Source: Cobetia amphilecti
GTDB lineage: Bacteria; Pseudomonadota; Gammaproteobacteria; Pseudomonadales; Halomonadaceae
Length of the DNA stretch: 64,000 bases
Assembly (NCBI RefSeq): GCF_020217465.1
Contig: NZ_CP084115.1
Span: forward strand, 1,860,001-1,924,000
Reading direction: 5' to 3'
Shown here: piece after piece, positions 27,695 through 36,696 of the stretch
How the letters are laid out: each line of letters opens with the position of its first letter
Position numbering within the stretch: position 1 is the stretch's first letter
Notes under the pieces: generated by a model
The model's database searches: none
What the model was told of the DNA's origin: nothing
The model's input: the letters and a program-made list of their open reading frames with translations, nothing else
Made by a program: the position numbers and the translations under genes

Positions 27695-29006
27695 CCTTCG
27701 TTTTCGCCTGCTGACCCGCCTGGGAGGAGCATCTCTCGCGGTGGTGCTGTTTGCCTGGTATCTGCATGGCTTCTTTCTCCACGAGCTGGCGAAGGACTTT
27801 CTTGGCGAGCGTCTCAAGGATGAGGCATCGCATATCGTCACCTTGCTCAAGAAGGATGAGCGGCCTGTTACCCAGCTCATGGCGGCTGCGCGTGAGGAGT
27901 CCCTGAGCTTTCATCATTTCTATGTGTTGCGAGTCGGGGAGAAGGTCAGTACTTCGCTGCCTGCCTTGCCGACGCAGTTGCTCCCTTTGCTTGAGGGCAA
28001 GGGAGATGCGTTGTTCATGCATCAGTTTCAGCAACAGCCACTGTTGGTCTATCGACATGTCTTCGATATCCGCGGGGAGGCGGTGCAATTGCTGATTGCC
28101 GAGAATTTCTCGCCAGTGGAGCAGGGCTTGACCCGAGTTCATTGGTGGATTGCCGCCAGCGCCATCCTGTTATGGGGAATTCTGATATCACTCAATCTGC
28201 TGGCGGTAAGGCGGGGGCTCAGGCCGTTGAGTGTCCTGCGTCATCAATTGAGTGAACTCCAGTCCGGGCACCGAAAGCGGATTGTGCTTGAGGCCCCTTC
28301 CGAGCTTGATGCGTTGGTATCACAGCTCAACACCCTGCTGGATGAGTTTGATCGTCGGTTGTCTCGTTCACGAGAGTCTGTGGCGAATCTGTCCCATGCG
28401 CTCAAGACACCTCTGGCGGCACTGACACAGGTGCTGCGTGGCAAGCGACCGATCAATGAGGTACGTCGTGGCAAGATGCTGCAACGTGTAGAGACGATTC
28501 ATTCCCAGCTGGAGACAGAACTCAGGCGAGCCCGCATTGCTGGCCCGCGCGCCGGTCAGACAACACGCCCGGTTGAAGAGGCCCAGCGCTTGATCGAGAT
28601 GTTCCAGGGGATCTATCCGCAGCGTACCTTCTTGCTGGAGTGTCTGGGCGTATCTAATGAGCATGCGGATAGCTGGGTGAATGTCGAGACACAGGATTTC
28701 ACCGAAATGCTCGGCATATTGCTGGATAATGCGGGCAAGTGGTCTGTCAATCAGGTGCAATGCCGATTGACGATAGAGAGTGACCAGATCGTGCTCTGCG
28801 TCGAGGATGATGGTCCGGGGGTGCCGCAGGCACAGTTGGCCCATCTTGGCGAGCGTGGGTGGCGTCAGGACGAAACTCACCCGGGTTATGGGTTGGGGCT
28901 CTCCATTCTTGCCCATCTCGTCAAGCATTACGCTGGTTGCGTGAGCTACTCAACAGCCGGCGCAGGGGGATTGAGAGCCGAGGTGCATCTGCCCACACGC
29001 AAATAG
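27672..29006 (+). CDS. Membrane sensor histidine kinase of the copper locus
   Basis: A 444-residue kinase with two membrane helices (about 14-35 and 155-178) enclosing a periplasmic sensor of roughly 120 residues. After a HAMP-like linker come the H box SHALKTPLAAL (His242), the N box ILLDNAGKWS and the glycine box GYGLGLSILAHLV. The SHALKTPL form of the H box is PhoQ-like. The start is a TTG at 27672 inside the regulator gene, with AGGGG upstream; no ATG exists at a position that would keep the first helix. It probably senses periplasmic copper, judging from its neighbours. Confidence 0.88.
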   Translation: MFHIDRRSLRFRLLTRLGGASLAVVLFAWYLHGFFLHELAKDFLGERLKDEASHIVTLLKKDERPVTQLMAAAREESLSFHHFYVLRVGEKVSTSLPALPTQLLPLLEGKGDALFMHQFQQQPLLVYRHVFDIRGEAVQLLIAENFSPVEQGLTRVHWWIAASAILLWGILISLNLLAVRRGLRPLSVLRHQLSELQSGHRKRIVLEAPSELDALVSQLNTLLDEFDRRLSRSRESVANLSHALKTPLAALTQVLRGKRPINEVRRGKMLQRVETIHSQLETELRRARIAGPRAGQTTRPVEEAQRLIEMFQGIYPQRTFLLECLGVSNEHADSWVNVETQDFTEMLGILLDNAGKWSVNQVQCRLTIESDQIVLCVEDDGPGVPQAQLAHLGERGWRQDETHPGYGLGLSILAHLVKHYAGCVSYSTAGAGGLRAEVHLPTRK

Positions 29007-29090
29007 GCACTCCATTCAGGTTCGTTTCAGCTTGCCGTGGCTTCATCCATGTCATGACTCTTCATTCATGACTCGGGAGCAGCAACGGCC

Positions 29091-31067
29091 ATGGCACCAA
29101 AACCGTCTGAATTTTCTGTATCACGTCGTCAGTTGCTCAAGGGAGGTTCTGCCCTGGGGCTGGGCGCAATGGTGTCAGGCGTGGCACCCGCCTGGGCCAA
29201 CCCCTGGGGGCGCACATCAGGTTACTCCCAAGGGGTTGAGCATGGGCCCGAGATCTCTCTTGTCATTCGACGTGAAGACATCGACATTGCCGGGCAATTC
29301 GCTCGTCCTATCAGCATCAATGGCAGTAGTCCCGGGCCCATGGTGCGCTTGAAGGAGGGGCAGGATGCTGTCATCAAGGTGACAAACCTGCTCGATGAGC
29401 CAACCTCCATTCACTGGCATGGCATCATACTTCCTCCGGAAATGGACGGCGTGCCGGGTATCAGCTTCGCAGGGATAGCACCGGGCGAAACCTTTACCTA
29501 CCGGTTTCCTGTCACTCAGAGCGGTACCTACTGGTATCACAGTCATTCAGGCCTCCAGGAGCAGGAAGGCCACGCAGGACCATTGATCATCGACTCCGCA
29601 ACACCCGAAGCCTTCACCTATGATCGTGAGCATGTCCTGCTGCTGACTGACTGGACATTCGAAGACCCCAAGTCCGTATTTCGCAATCTCAAGACCATGG
29701 AAGGCTACTACAACTATCAGGAGCGTACCGTCGCTGATTTCTTTGCGGATGTACGACGGGGTGGTTGGGTGGACACGATCGAGTCGCGCAGCATGTGGGC
29801 AGAGATGCGCATGAGTTCACGGGATATTGCCGATGTCACCGGCAGTACCTATACGTATCTTCTCAATGGTCATTCACCAGAAGAAAACTGGAGCGCGCTA
29901 TTCAAGCGCGGGGAAACAGTGCGTCTGCGTGTCGTCAATGGCTCGGCAATGAGCTACTTCGATTTACGCATTCCCGGCTTGAAGATGACCGTGGTAGCGG
30001 CAGATGGACAGCCAGTGCAACCGGTAGAAGTGGATGAGTTCCGTATTGCCGTGGCGGAAGCCTACGATGTGCTGGTGACACCGGAAGATGACAAGGCGTA
30101 CACCATCTTCGCCGAAGCCATGGACCGCAGTGGCTACGCGCGAGCCACGTTGGCACCCCGCCCCGGAATGGAGGCGCCCGTACCTGAACGACGGCAGATC
30201 GCTGATCGCGGGATGGAGGCCATGGGCGCTCATGCTGGAATGGACCATTCGCAGATGGCAGGCATGGATCATTCGCAGATGGCGGGCATGGATCATTCGC
30301 AGATGGCGGGCATGGACCATTCGCAGATGGCGGGCATGGACCATTCGAAGATGGCAGGTATGGACCATTCGAAGATGGCAGGCATGGACCATTCGCAGAT
30401 GGCGGGCATGGACCATTCGAAGATGGCAGGCATGGACCATTCGAAGATGGCAGGTATGGACCATTCGCAGATGGCGGGCATGGACCATTCGCAGATGGCG
30501 GGCATGGACCATTCGCAGATGGCAGGTATGGACCATTCGAAGATGACTGGCCTGCAAGCCGATGCAGCCCAGGGCGGCATGCTGATGGCGGGTGCTGCTC
30601 AGCAAGGGGCTCGTTATGACCAGGCAGGAATCGGTCTGGACCAGTCGCTGCGTCGTGTACTGGTCTATCAGGATCTCAAGGCCTATTCACCATGGCCGGA
30701 CAGACGTGGGCCCATGCGCGAGATGGAGTTGCATCTGACCGGCAATATGGAACGTTATATGTGGTCCTTCGATGGCAAGAAGTTCAGTGAAGTCAATGGC
30801 CCTATTCATTTTCATAAAGATGAGCGCCTCCGTCTCATCTTGATCAATGACACCATGATGGAGCATCCCATTCATTTACATGGGATGTGGATGGAGCTCG
30901 AGAATGGCCACGGTGACCTGATCCCTCGCAAGCACACCTTGAATGTCAAACCCGGTGAGCGCGTCTCAGCGTTGATCACTGCCGATGCAGAAGGTAGCTG
31001 GGCTTTCCATTGTCATCTTCTGTACCACATGGATGCAGGTATGTTCCGTGTCGTAAAGGTTTCCTGA
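29091..31067 (+). CDS. copA: Multicopper oxidase CopA (periplasmic copper resistance)
   Basis: A 658-residue, Tat-exported multicopper oxidase (SRRQLLKGG, residues 11-19, then a hydrophobic stretch ending AWA). Copper ligands are seen in [27 protein letters not shown] and the T1 site [16 protein letters not shown]. CopA proteins oxidise Cu(I) in the periplasm and bind copper through Met-rich repeats; here an unusually long region of 13 MDHS(Q/K)MAG units lies at residues about 384-487. copB follows 9 bp later. Its product is the Tat-exported periplasmic oxidase, not the unrelated CopA-type ATPase. Confidence 0.95.
   Translation: MAPKPSEFSVSRRQLLKGGSALGLGAMVSGVAPAWANPWGRTSGYSQGVEHGPEISLVIRREDIDIAGQFARPISINGSSPGPMVRLKEGQDAVIKVTNLLDEPTSIHWHGIILPPEMDGVPGISFAGIAPGETFTYRFPVTQSGTYWYHSHSGLQEQEGHAGPLIIDSATPEAFTYDREHVLLLTDWTFEDPKSVFRNLKTMEGYYNYQERTVADFFADVRRGGWVDTIESRSMWAEMRMSSRDIADVTGSTYTYLLNGHSPEENWSALFKRGETVRLRVVNGSAMSYFDLRIPGLKMTVVAADGQPVQPVEVDEFRIAVAEAYDVLVTPEDDKAYTIFAEAMDRSGYARATLAPRPGMEAPVPERRQIADRGMEAMGAHAGMDHSQMAGMDHSQMAGMDHSQMAGMDHSQMAGMDHSKMAGMDHSKMAGMDHSQMAGMDHSKMAGMDHSKMAGMDHSQMAGMDHSQMAGMDHSQMAGMDHSKMTGLQADAAQGGMLMAGAAQQGARYDQAGIGLDQSLRRVLVYQDLKAYSPWPDRRGPMREMELHLTGNMERYMWSFDGKKFSEVNGPIHFHKDERLRLILINDTMMEHPIHLHGMWMELENGHGDLIPRKHTLNVKPGERVSALITADAEGSWAFHCHLLYHMDAGMFRVVKVS
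30240..30551 (+). repeat. 13 tandem 24-bp units within copA
   Basis: Thirteen in-frame units of 24 bp encode M-D-H-S-(Q/K)-M-A-G, the last being MDHSKMTG. Units vary at Q or K (order Q4, K2, Q, K2, Q3, K) and at silent sites, so the array is not a recent uniform expansion. Each unit offers one His, two Met and one Asp, a copper-binding combination. Confidence 0.95.
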
Positions 31068-31076
31068 GGAGTCATC

Positions 31077-31859
31077 ATGTCAATCAGTCAGCATTCATTT
31101 CGTCTTGCCTGCGTGACGGTATGTCTATTCTCCAGTGCTGGTGCCTCCCAGGCATTTGCCCAGGATGGATATGATGCCCCGGCGTCATGGCCATCGCCCA
31201 TGGCCGAACATCTCCAGTGGAGCGCAGTTTTCGATCGCCTGGAATATAGCCTTCCGGACAAGGGAGAGGACTCCCTGGTGTGGGATTTTCAGGCCTGGTA
31301 TGGCGGAGATACCCACCGCGTCTATCTCAAGTCAGAAGGGGAGAATGTCCAAGGCGATGGTGAAGAAGCCGAGTTTGAATCCCTTGAGCTTCTCTACAGT
31401 CGCCTGGTTGCCGATTTCTGGGAGTTCCAGATCGGAGCTGGCTATCAGGGTGGTGTGTTCAACGATGATCATGATGAAGGCGTATATGGGGTCTTCGGCT
31501 TTCAGGGGACCGCCCCCTACCGGATCGAGACGGATGCCGCAGTGCAGTACCGAGAGGAAGGTATCGTGACTGCCAGCCTGGAGCTTGAACATGATGTGCG
31601 CCTGACCCAGCGCTGGTATCTACAGCCACGTAGTGAAATGGTGTTCGCTGCCAATGAGTCCAGGCAGCAGGGGATTGGGGCGGGCCTCAACTCAGTACGA
31701 ATCGGCTTGCGTGCACGCTATGAGATAACTCGGCGGGTAGCGCCTTACGTCGGCATGTACTGGCAGAGAGAGTATGGCGAAACCGCCGATATGCAGCGTG
31801 AAGAAGGTGAGGATGTGGAGGATACGGCTGTCGTGGTCGGTGTGCGCATGATGTTCTAG
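31077..31859 (+). CDS. copB: CopB outer-membrane copper resistance protein
   Basis: A 260-residue CopB-family protein. A signal peptide (ending around GASQAFA) is followed by the family region in which MAEHLQWSAVFDRLEYSLPD begins and which ends in VVVGVRMMF, the aromatic C-terminus of an outer-membrane beta-barrel. Copper resistance CopB proteins are thought to sequester or export copper at the outer membrane. The usual N-terminal Met/His-rich extension of CopB is missing, which may be compensated by the long Met repeat in CopA. It is translated from a site with GAGGAG just after copA. Confidence 0.9.
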   Translation: MSISQHSFRLACVTVCLFSSAGASQAFAQDGYDAPASWPSPMAEHLQWSAVFDRLEYSLPDKGEDSLVWDFQAWYGGDTHRVYLKSEGENVQGDGEEAEFESLELLYSRLVADFWEFQIGAGYQGGVFNDDHDEGVYGVFGFQGTAPYRIETDAAVQYREEGIVTASLELEHDVRLTQRWYLQPRSEMVFAANESRQQGIGAGLNSVRIGLRARYEITRRVAPYVGMYWQREYGETADMQREEGEDVEDTAVVVGVRMMF

Positions 31860-32067
31860 AGGAGTCAGGATGGCAGTGACATTTTTCAATTGAATAGCGG
31901 TGGTGTAGTTGCGTGATCATGTTTTACATGAATATGCAGAATGGCCTTTTGATTGGGAGACTATGTCTTATGGTTTTGTACAATGTGATGATAATCTATT
32001 CCATTTTCAGGATGTTTTCAGGTTGTGTTGCCATGATGATAAGTGAACCCATAAAGAGATGATTTTC

Positions 32068-32478
32068 ATGAAAACATCAACGCTGTTACTTGCTGCTACC
32101 ATGACTTTTTTTACCGCTGTGACGCAGGCCAATGATGAGCATAGCCGTCTTCCGACTCTTTCGGCTGGAGTTTCAGAAACATATGGACTTGTGGCTGGAA
32201 AGCCATTGCGTTTCCAAATAGCCGTTGAACATGATGCAGTTCTAAAGATCAGCAGTCGACATTTTGCAGCTGATTCGAGTAAGAACAACCTGATGGCTGC
32301 TGTGCTACGAGACCCACAAGGAAATGTCGTCGCGACAGCCTCTGATGATAATGGGCATTTTTCACTGGAGCAGGATGTCCAAGAAGGCTATTACCAATTG
32401 GAGGTCGCAGGAAATTCAATAAGTGGTTCGGCTGACGAAAATGGGCGTAGCTATTCTCTAAATGTTGCTTTTGAATAA
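32068..32478 (+). CDS. Secreted beta-rich protein of unknown function
   Basis: A 136-residue protein with a signal peptide (MKTSTLLLAATMTFFTAVTQA) and a predicted beta-sandwich body (LRFQIAVEHDAVLKISS, YYQLEVAGNS) that recalls prepeptidase-C-terminal-like domains. I do not know the family. The ATG at 32068 is preferred to the one at 32059 because the signal peptide starts there. It is more AT-rich than its neighbours. It lies between copB and the cytochrome gene and ends in a terminator. Confidence 0.6.
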   Translation: MKTSTLLLAATMTFFTAVTQANDEHSRLPTLSAGVSETYGLVAGKPLRFQIAVEHDAVLKISSRHFAADSSKNNLMAAVLRDPQGNVVATASDDNGHFSLEQDVQEGYYQLEVAGNSISGSADENGRSYSLNVAFE

Positions 32479-32596
32479 GAGGTGGTTATGGCGAAAGATG
32501 ATCAATGATAGGTTTAATGTAAATTGCTGAGCGATATTTGAAAATTATTCATTGATGTTGTGTTGTAAATAAGCCGTCACTCTGGATCGTGTTGAT

Positions 32597-32622
32597 GGCC
32601 GGCATTCGTCGGCCTTTTTTTT
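32597..32622 (+). terminator. Rho-independent terminator
   Basis: GGCCG and CGGCC with an 8-base loop, followed by eight T. It lies 118 bp downstream of the secreted protein stop and upstream of the cytochrome gene. Confidence 0.75.
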
Positions 32623-32678
32623 CGCTTTGGTTGACAGCCTTGTCATTGACTATTCTTGCCGTCTAAAAGGGGGGCGAC

Positions 32679-33410
32679 ATGAAGAAATTATTGTTGGGGA
32701 TGTGTCTGGCATTCATGGTGCTGCTGGCAGCAGGGGCCGGAGTCATTTACTCCGGCGTCGTCAGTGTCGCGGCAGATGATCCGCATGGGTCATGGGTCCA
32801 TGGAATTCTTGAAACGGCGCGTGAACGTTCGATCGAAAGCCACGCGAGTGATATCGCCGCGCCACCCCTCGATGATGAAGCCATGAAAGTGGCGGGGGCC
32901 GGCAATTATGCATCGATGTGTGCCTCCTGCCATCTCGCGCCAGGCATGCAAGAGACAGAGCTCAGCAAGGGGCTTTACCCCAGTCCACCGAATTTTGTAT
33001 CTTCGGATATGCATGGTGAGCCTGAAGAGCGCTTCTGGGTCATCAAGCATGGGATAAAAGCCAGCGGAATGCCGGCATGGGGCAAGAGCATGCAGGATGA
33101 ATATATCTGGCAGATGGTCGCTTTCATGCAAGAGCTACCGGACATGAGTGCTGCTCGTTATACGGCTCTTGTGGCAGCAAGTGATGGTCATCAACATGGC
33201 GGAGGCGAGACTGCACAATCACCGTCATCGCATCATGACGATGACACCCGCCAACCACATCACGCTAGGGAAGCTGATGGGCCTGCTGATTTACAAGACA
33301 GCCATGAGCCGGAGGGCAGTCATGAGCCGAAAGAGAATCATGAGCCGAAGGACAGTGGCCGGGCTGAGGATCATCCTCACTCATCACATGATGCAGAGCA
33401 TCAACATTGA
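32679..33410 (+). CDS. Membrane-anchored c-type cytochrome with His-rich tail
   Basis: A 243-residue protein with an N-terminal membrane anchor, one haem c site CASCH (Cys81-His85) and a likely axial Met131 (SGMPAWG). The last 80 residues are low-complexity and rich in His, Glu, Asp and Lys (HEPEG, HEPKEN, HEPKDS repeats, ending DAEHQH), a plausible metal-binding tail. Similar monohaem cytochromes are found beside copA/copB in other gammaproteobacteria. It may pass electrons from the periplasmic multicopper oxidase or store copper. Confidence 0.85.
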   Translation: MKKLLLGMCLAFMVLLAAGAGVIYSGVVSVAADDPHGSWVHGILETARERSIESHASDIAAPPLDDEAMKVAGAGNYASMCASCHLAPGMQETELSKGLYPSPPNFVSSDMHGEPEERFWVIKHGIKASGMPAWGKSMQDEYIWQMVAFMQELPDMSAARYTALVAASDGHQHGGGETAQSPSSHHDDDTRQPHHAREADGPADLQDSHEPEGSHEPKENHEPKDSGRAEDHPHSSHDAEHQH

Positions 33411-33464
33411 GGCCAGGGCCAGCATCAGGCATCGGAAGTGACGTACACGGCCAGCCGCAAACAA

Positions 33465-33485
33465 CATGACCTGCCTGACAGGCGT
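33465..33485 (+). repeat. Right copy of the 21-bp direct repeat bounding the copper locus
   Basis: Identical over 21 bases to 26776-26796; identity stops exactly at both borders. It lies 54 bp after the cytochrome stop and includes the first in-frame ATG of the next gene. Confidence 0.7.
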
Positions 33486-33966
33486 ACGATGCCAGAGCCG
33501 GCCTCAGCTTGAAGAGGTGGTGCACGGCGACATTCTCGTTGTGCTGGCAGAGACGCCGGCATCCTGCGTGGCGATCAGCTGTCGCATCAGTGCCAACTGG
33601 CAGCAGGGCGAGCAACTCGCGAGACTCGTCGAGGTGATTCTTCGTCATCCACGCCTGCGAATCGTGATCGATGCCTGTGATGTCGAACGTCTGCCGTTGT
33701 CCACGCGCATCGTGTCGGGCAGCGGTCGCCATCAACTGGCCTGGCAGACCCTGTCACGTCACATGCTGGAGCCGGAATGGGGCATGCATGCCGTCCACTG
33801 GCGGGGCGAGAAACCTGATAGGCCGGCATGGGTCAGCGCCTTTGAACCTGCGACGCTGACCCGATGTCTTGCCCGCCAGTTGCCTGGTCATGAGGTGCGT
33901 TGTCTGCCGCCCCTGATCCCGCAGGACCCCGGCTTCACGCTCGTCATCACGCCACGCACGCCCTGA
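33466..33966 (+). CDS. Hypothetical protein, possibly truncated at its 5' end
   Basis: A 166-residue reading with high third-position GC like the host genes, so it is probably real. Segments ILVVLAETPASCVAISCR and RIVIDACDVERLPL look like alternating strands of an alpha/beta fold, but no family is recognised. Its only upstream ATG lies inside the 21-bp repeat, so the original N-terminus may have been lost when the copper locus arrived. A GTG near 33514 is another possible start. Confidence 0.45.
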   Translation: MTCLTGVRCQSRPQLEEVVHGDILVVLAETPASCVAISCRISANWQQGEQLARLVEVILRHPRLRIVIDACDVERLPLSTRIVSGSGRHQLAWQTLSRHMLEPEWGMHAVHWRGEKPDRPAWVSAFEPATLTRCLARQLPGHEVRCLPPLIPQDPGFTLVITPRTP

Positions 33967-34053
33967 TTCCCCCGCACGTTCTCATTCTCATGCCGGCCAT
34001 CGGCGTGAGCTGATGTGTGAGCCAATTCGCGAGCAGAGGCATGCCGTGCCGAA

Positions 34054-35280
34054 TCACGCCGTCTGGGTAGCTTCCTCGACCCGCTCGGCGCGTTCGGCAC
34101 GCTTGAGCATGCGATAGCGAGAGCGCACCTCGTCACGTTCCAGGTAGCAGCCTTGCAACCAGCGGCTGCCGCTGTCGCCCTCGAAGGCATCGCGGGCGTG
34201 CAGCAGGCGGCGATTGTCGAAGATGACCATGTCGCCGGGGGCATAGGTGAAGCGCATGGCGAAGCGCGGCTCACGCAACATGCGCTGTAGCGTCATCAGT
34301 GCCTCATAGGCGGTCTCGGTCTGCTCGAACGGCGCCATCATCGGCCCGCGCAGGAAGTCGGCGATCCGTACCTCCAGCAGTTCTCCTGCCTGACCCAGCA
34401 CGATCATCGGCGAGTACCAGACATGATCGGTATTGCGCGAGGTATTGGCGTAGCGCCAGTGCACCGTGGTGAGTGTCTCGTAGGCCTCGGGGTGTTCTTC
34501 CTTTAGCGCCGCCGCGATGGCGAAGCCATCCATCATCACCGCCATGCCGCCTTCCACGGTGTTCTCGAGACAATAGAGGCACTGCAGGCCCGGCTGATAT
34601 TCCCGGGTCGGCAGGTCCACATGCGGCGGCAAGGCGATGGAGGTATAGGCGTTGGAATCCGGGTTCTGGATCGCGCGGACATTGAAGAGGTGGCCGAAGT
34701 TGGTGGTGCGGATCGAGCCGATGCGTTCGGCGACCTTTTCGATGGCGCCTTCTTCCGTCGGCAGGTCGCGCAGGCGCACCAGTCCCTTGCCGAGCAGTTC
34801 GTGCAGGGTGGGATACAGAATTTCCGCCTCCTGCGCGCTGCCATGATCGGCCTCGGCCAGGCGGGCGGCATCGATGGTCGGCGGCTGATCCAACTGCTCA
34901 CCGTGCCAGAGCGTCAGCGGTGGCAGTTCCGGCGGCAGCGCGTCCTGGTTGTCATAGTCATTGGCACGCAGGAAGCCCGGGTGGAAGCGCAGGCTGCGGT
35001 CTTCGGGCGTGAACAGCACGCTGAGTGCGCCGTCCTCATCGATGCTGGCCTCGGCGATTTCCGGCCAGGCGGGAATCTGGGAGAGGTCCAGAATGCGTTC
35101 GCGCGTCGCCGGATTGACGGTGGTATCGTCCGCGGCGTTCTCGCGCAACCAGACACTATGAAAACGGCTGACGCGGCCATCGCTCCAGGTCACGCTCAGA
35201 TAGCGTGCTTCGTGAATGACCTTCACGAGAGTCTCGTCAATTGGCCAGCTGTCGTAATCGGGTGTGAACGGGAGCGCCAT
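34054..35280 (-). CDS. Gamma-butyrobetaine dioxygenase-like Fe(II)/2-oxoglutarate oxygenase
   Basis: A 408-residue enzyme with the N-terminal DUF971-like domain typical of gamma-butyrobetaine hydroxylases (TWSDGRVSRFHSVWLRENA) and a TauD-like catalytic domain. The iron triad is seen as His220 and Asp222 (PPHVDLPTREY) and a distal His in NRRLLHARD; the nearby Arg residues may bind 2-oxoglutarate. The family hydroxylates gamma-butyrobetaine to carnitine or oxidises related trimethylammonium compounds. It follows a GlxA/AraC regulator gene on the same strand, consistent with control of quaternary-amine use. Confidence 0.85.
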   Translation of the reverse strand: MALPFTPDYDSWPIDETLVKVIHEARYLSVTWSDGRVSRFHSVWLRENAADDTTVNPATRERILDLSQIPAWPEIAEASIDEDGALSVLFTPEDRSLRFHPGFLRANDYDNQDALPPELPPLTLWHGEQLDQPPTIDAARLAEADHGSAQEAEILYPTLHELLGKGLVRLRDLPTEEGAIEKVAERIGSIRTTNFGHLFNVRAIQNPDSNAYTSIALPPHVDLPTREYQPGLQCLYCLENTVEGGMAVMMDGFAIAAALKEEHPEAYETLTTVHWRYANTSRNTDHVWYSPMIVLGQAGELLEVRIADFLRGPMMAPFEQTETAYEALMTLQRMLREPRFAMRFTYAPGDMVIFDNRRLLHARDAFEGDSGSRWLQGCYLERDEVRSRYRMLKRAERAERVEEATQTA

Positions 35281-35344
35281 GGAGAGTCCTTCCTTATGTC
35301 AGGTGAGCGATTCCCCGACAGAATGGCAGCCCACGGCGCTCGCT

Positions 35345-35385
35345 ACTGTGCCTAATTCGACATCCACTGTGCCCAATTCGACATC
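35345..35385 (-). promoter_or_regulatory. Tandem 20-bp sites, candidate AraC-type operator
   Basis: Two copies of ACTGTGCC(T/C)AATTCGACATC, 19 of 20 identical with a 21-bp period (two DNA turns), lie 65-105 bp upstream of the dioxygenase start. Direct half-sites one or two turns apart are how AraC-family activators usually bind, and the AraC-type gene adjoins. Confidence 0.6.
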
Positions 35386-35408
35386 GCGTTGCGGGTATCG
35401 GGCGTGGA

Positions 35409-36512
35409 TCACCCCAAGGGGCGCGGTGGCTGGCGGCGTGCCTGGGTCGGGGTGATGCCGAAGCGACGGCGAAAGGCGCGGGTGAAACTCGAATGCGAGG
35501 TGAAACCACAGGCCAGGGCGATATCGGTCACGCCATGGCGGGTATCGTGAAGCAGGCTGCGTGCGTGCAGCAGGCGACGCTCCCCATGATAGGCGCGAGG
35601 CGTGCAGCCGAGCCCTTGCTGAAAGCGGCGCTCCAGCTGGCGCCATGAGAGGCCGAGCTCCTCGGCGAGTGCCTCGATGCTGAGCGGGGCCTCCAGGGTG
35701 TTCTCCATGCGAGTGATCGCACGCCTGAGCAGCGGGTCGGCCAGATCGGCCGTCTGCTGGCTGATGCCGCGCTGGCGGCTGGCCGGCAGGCGACCCTGAT
35801 CGAGAATCAGCTGTTCGCGTACCGCCTGATAGAGCGTCTGGCCATGCTGGCGGCGAATCAGCTCCAGGCTCATGTCCAGCGGGGCGCTGCCGCCGGCGCA
35901 GAAGAAGCCATCGTCACTGATTTCATACAGTGACTCCACGGCGTCCACCTCATCGAAGCGCTGGTTGAATTCCGGCAGGCTTTCCCAATGCAGCGTGACC
36001 GTCTTGCCGGTGAGCAGGCCGGCGCGCGCCAGCACGAAGCAGCCGGTGTCCACGCCGCCGAGCTGGCAGCCGCTATGGGAGCGCTCCTGCAGCCAGTGCA
36101 AGGTGCGGTCTTCCAGATAGGCTTCCGGGGCAAAGCTGGTGCACACCACCAGCTTGTCCACTGCGGCAAGCTCGTCACGTGCGGTATCCACCGGCAGCAC
36201 CATGCCGTTGGAGGCCTTGACCGACGCGCCATCCTGGCTTGCGAGTGTCCACTGATACAGGCGTGTTCCGCGCAGTCGATTGGCGATGCGCAGCGGCTCG
36301 ATCATCGAGAACAACGCGACCATCGCGAAGCCCGGCAGCAGGAAGATACCGAGTTGGTGACGGTCAGCGGGGGCAGGCGAGGCAAGGGTGGCGGTCAAGG
36401 GCGCAATGCTTGTGGGCTGGTCAGACAGCACGCCGTCTTCCGGGAGGCCGAAGGCATAGGACGCATCGGGCGGCGTAGCGCTGGAATCGTGTGAAGGCAT
36501 GAGGATAGGCAA
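35409..36512 (-). CDS. GlxA-family transcriptional regulator (DJ-1/PfpI + AraC HTH)
   Basis: A 367-residue regulator. Residues about 40-220 form a DJ-1/PfpI-like domain (IFLLPGFAMVALFSMIEPLRIAN; the nucleophile region GGVDTGCFVLARAG). Residues about 265-360 form the double AraC helix-turn-helix (IEALAEELGLSWRQLERRFQQG; VTDIALACGFTSHSSFTRAFRR). This is the layout of GbdR and CdhR, activators of betaine and carnitine catabolism in Pseudomonas. With the dioxygenase downstream and the tandem site between them it is likely a quaternary-amine-responsive activator. An ATG at 36500 is an alternative start. Confidence 0.88.
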   Translation of the reverse strand: MPILMPSHDSSATPPDASYAFGLPEDGVLSDQPTSIAPLTATLASPAPADRHQLGIFLLPGFAMVALFSMIEPLRIANRLRGTRLYQWTLASQDGASVKASNGMVLPVDTARDELAAVDKLVVCTSFAPEAYLEDRTLHWLQERSHSGCQLGGVDTGCFVLARAGLLTGKTVTLHWESLPEFNQRFDEVDAVESLYEISDDGFFCAGGSAPLDMSLELIRRQHGQTLYQAVREQLILDQGRLPASRQRGISQQTADLADPLLRRAITRMENTLEAPLSIEALAEELGLSWRQLERRFQQGLGCTPRAYHGERRLLHARSLLHDTRHGVTDIALACGFTSHSSFTRAFRRRFGITPTQARRQPPRPLG

Positions 36513-36632
36513 CGACGACGTCGGGTGGCTCAGCAGTAGGGGATGGGCCTGACCTTAGCGTGTTCGCTACCTGAGTGCGAGAGGGGGGATGACGTGACGC
36601 GAGGGCTTCTGTGAGCGGGCTTTGGTGAGAAG

Positions 36633-36678
36633 GCTCCGTCCTGCTTGTGGCTCCTGACCAGGACAGGCAGGACGGAGC
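36633..36678 (-). terminator. Long hairpin after the diguanylate cyclase gene
   Basis: GCTCCGTCCTGC and GCAGGACGGAGC form a perfect 12-bp stem with a 22-base loop, 18 bp beyond the cyclase stop codon. The T-run is weak, so termination strength is uncertain. Confidence 0.5.
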
Positions 36679-36696
36679 AATTCACGTATCATTGCG

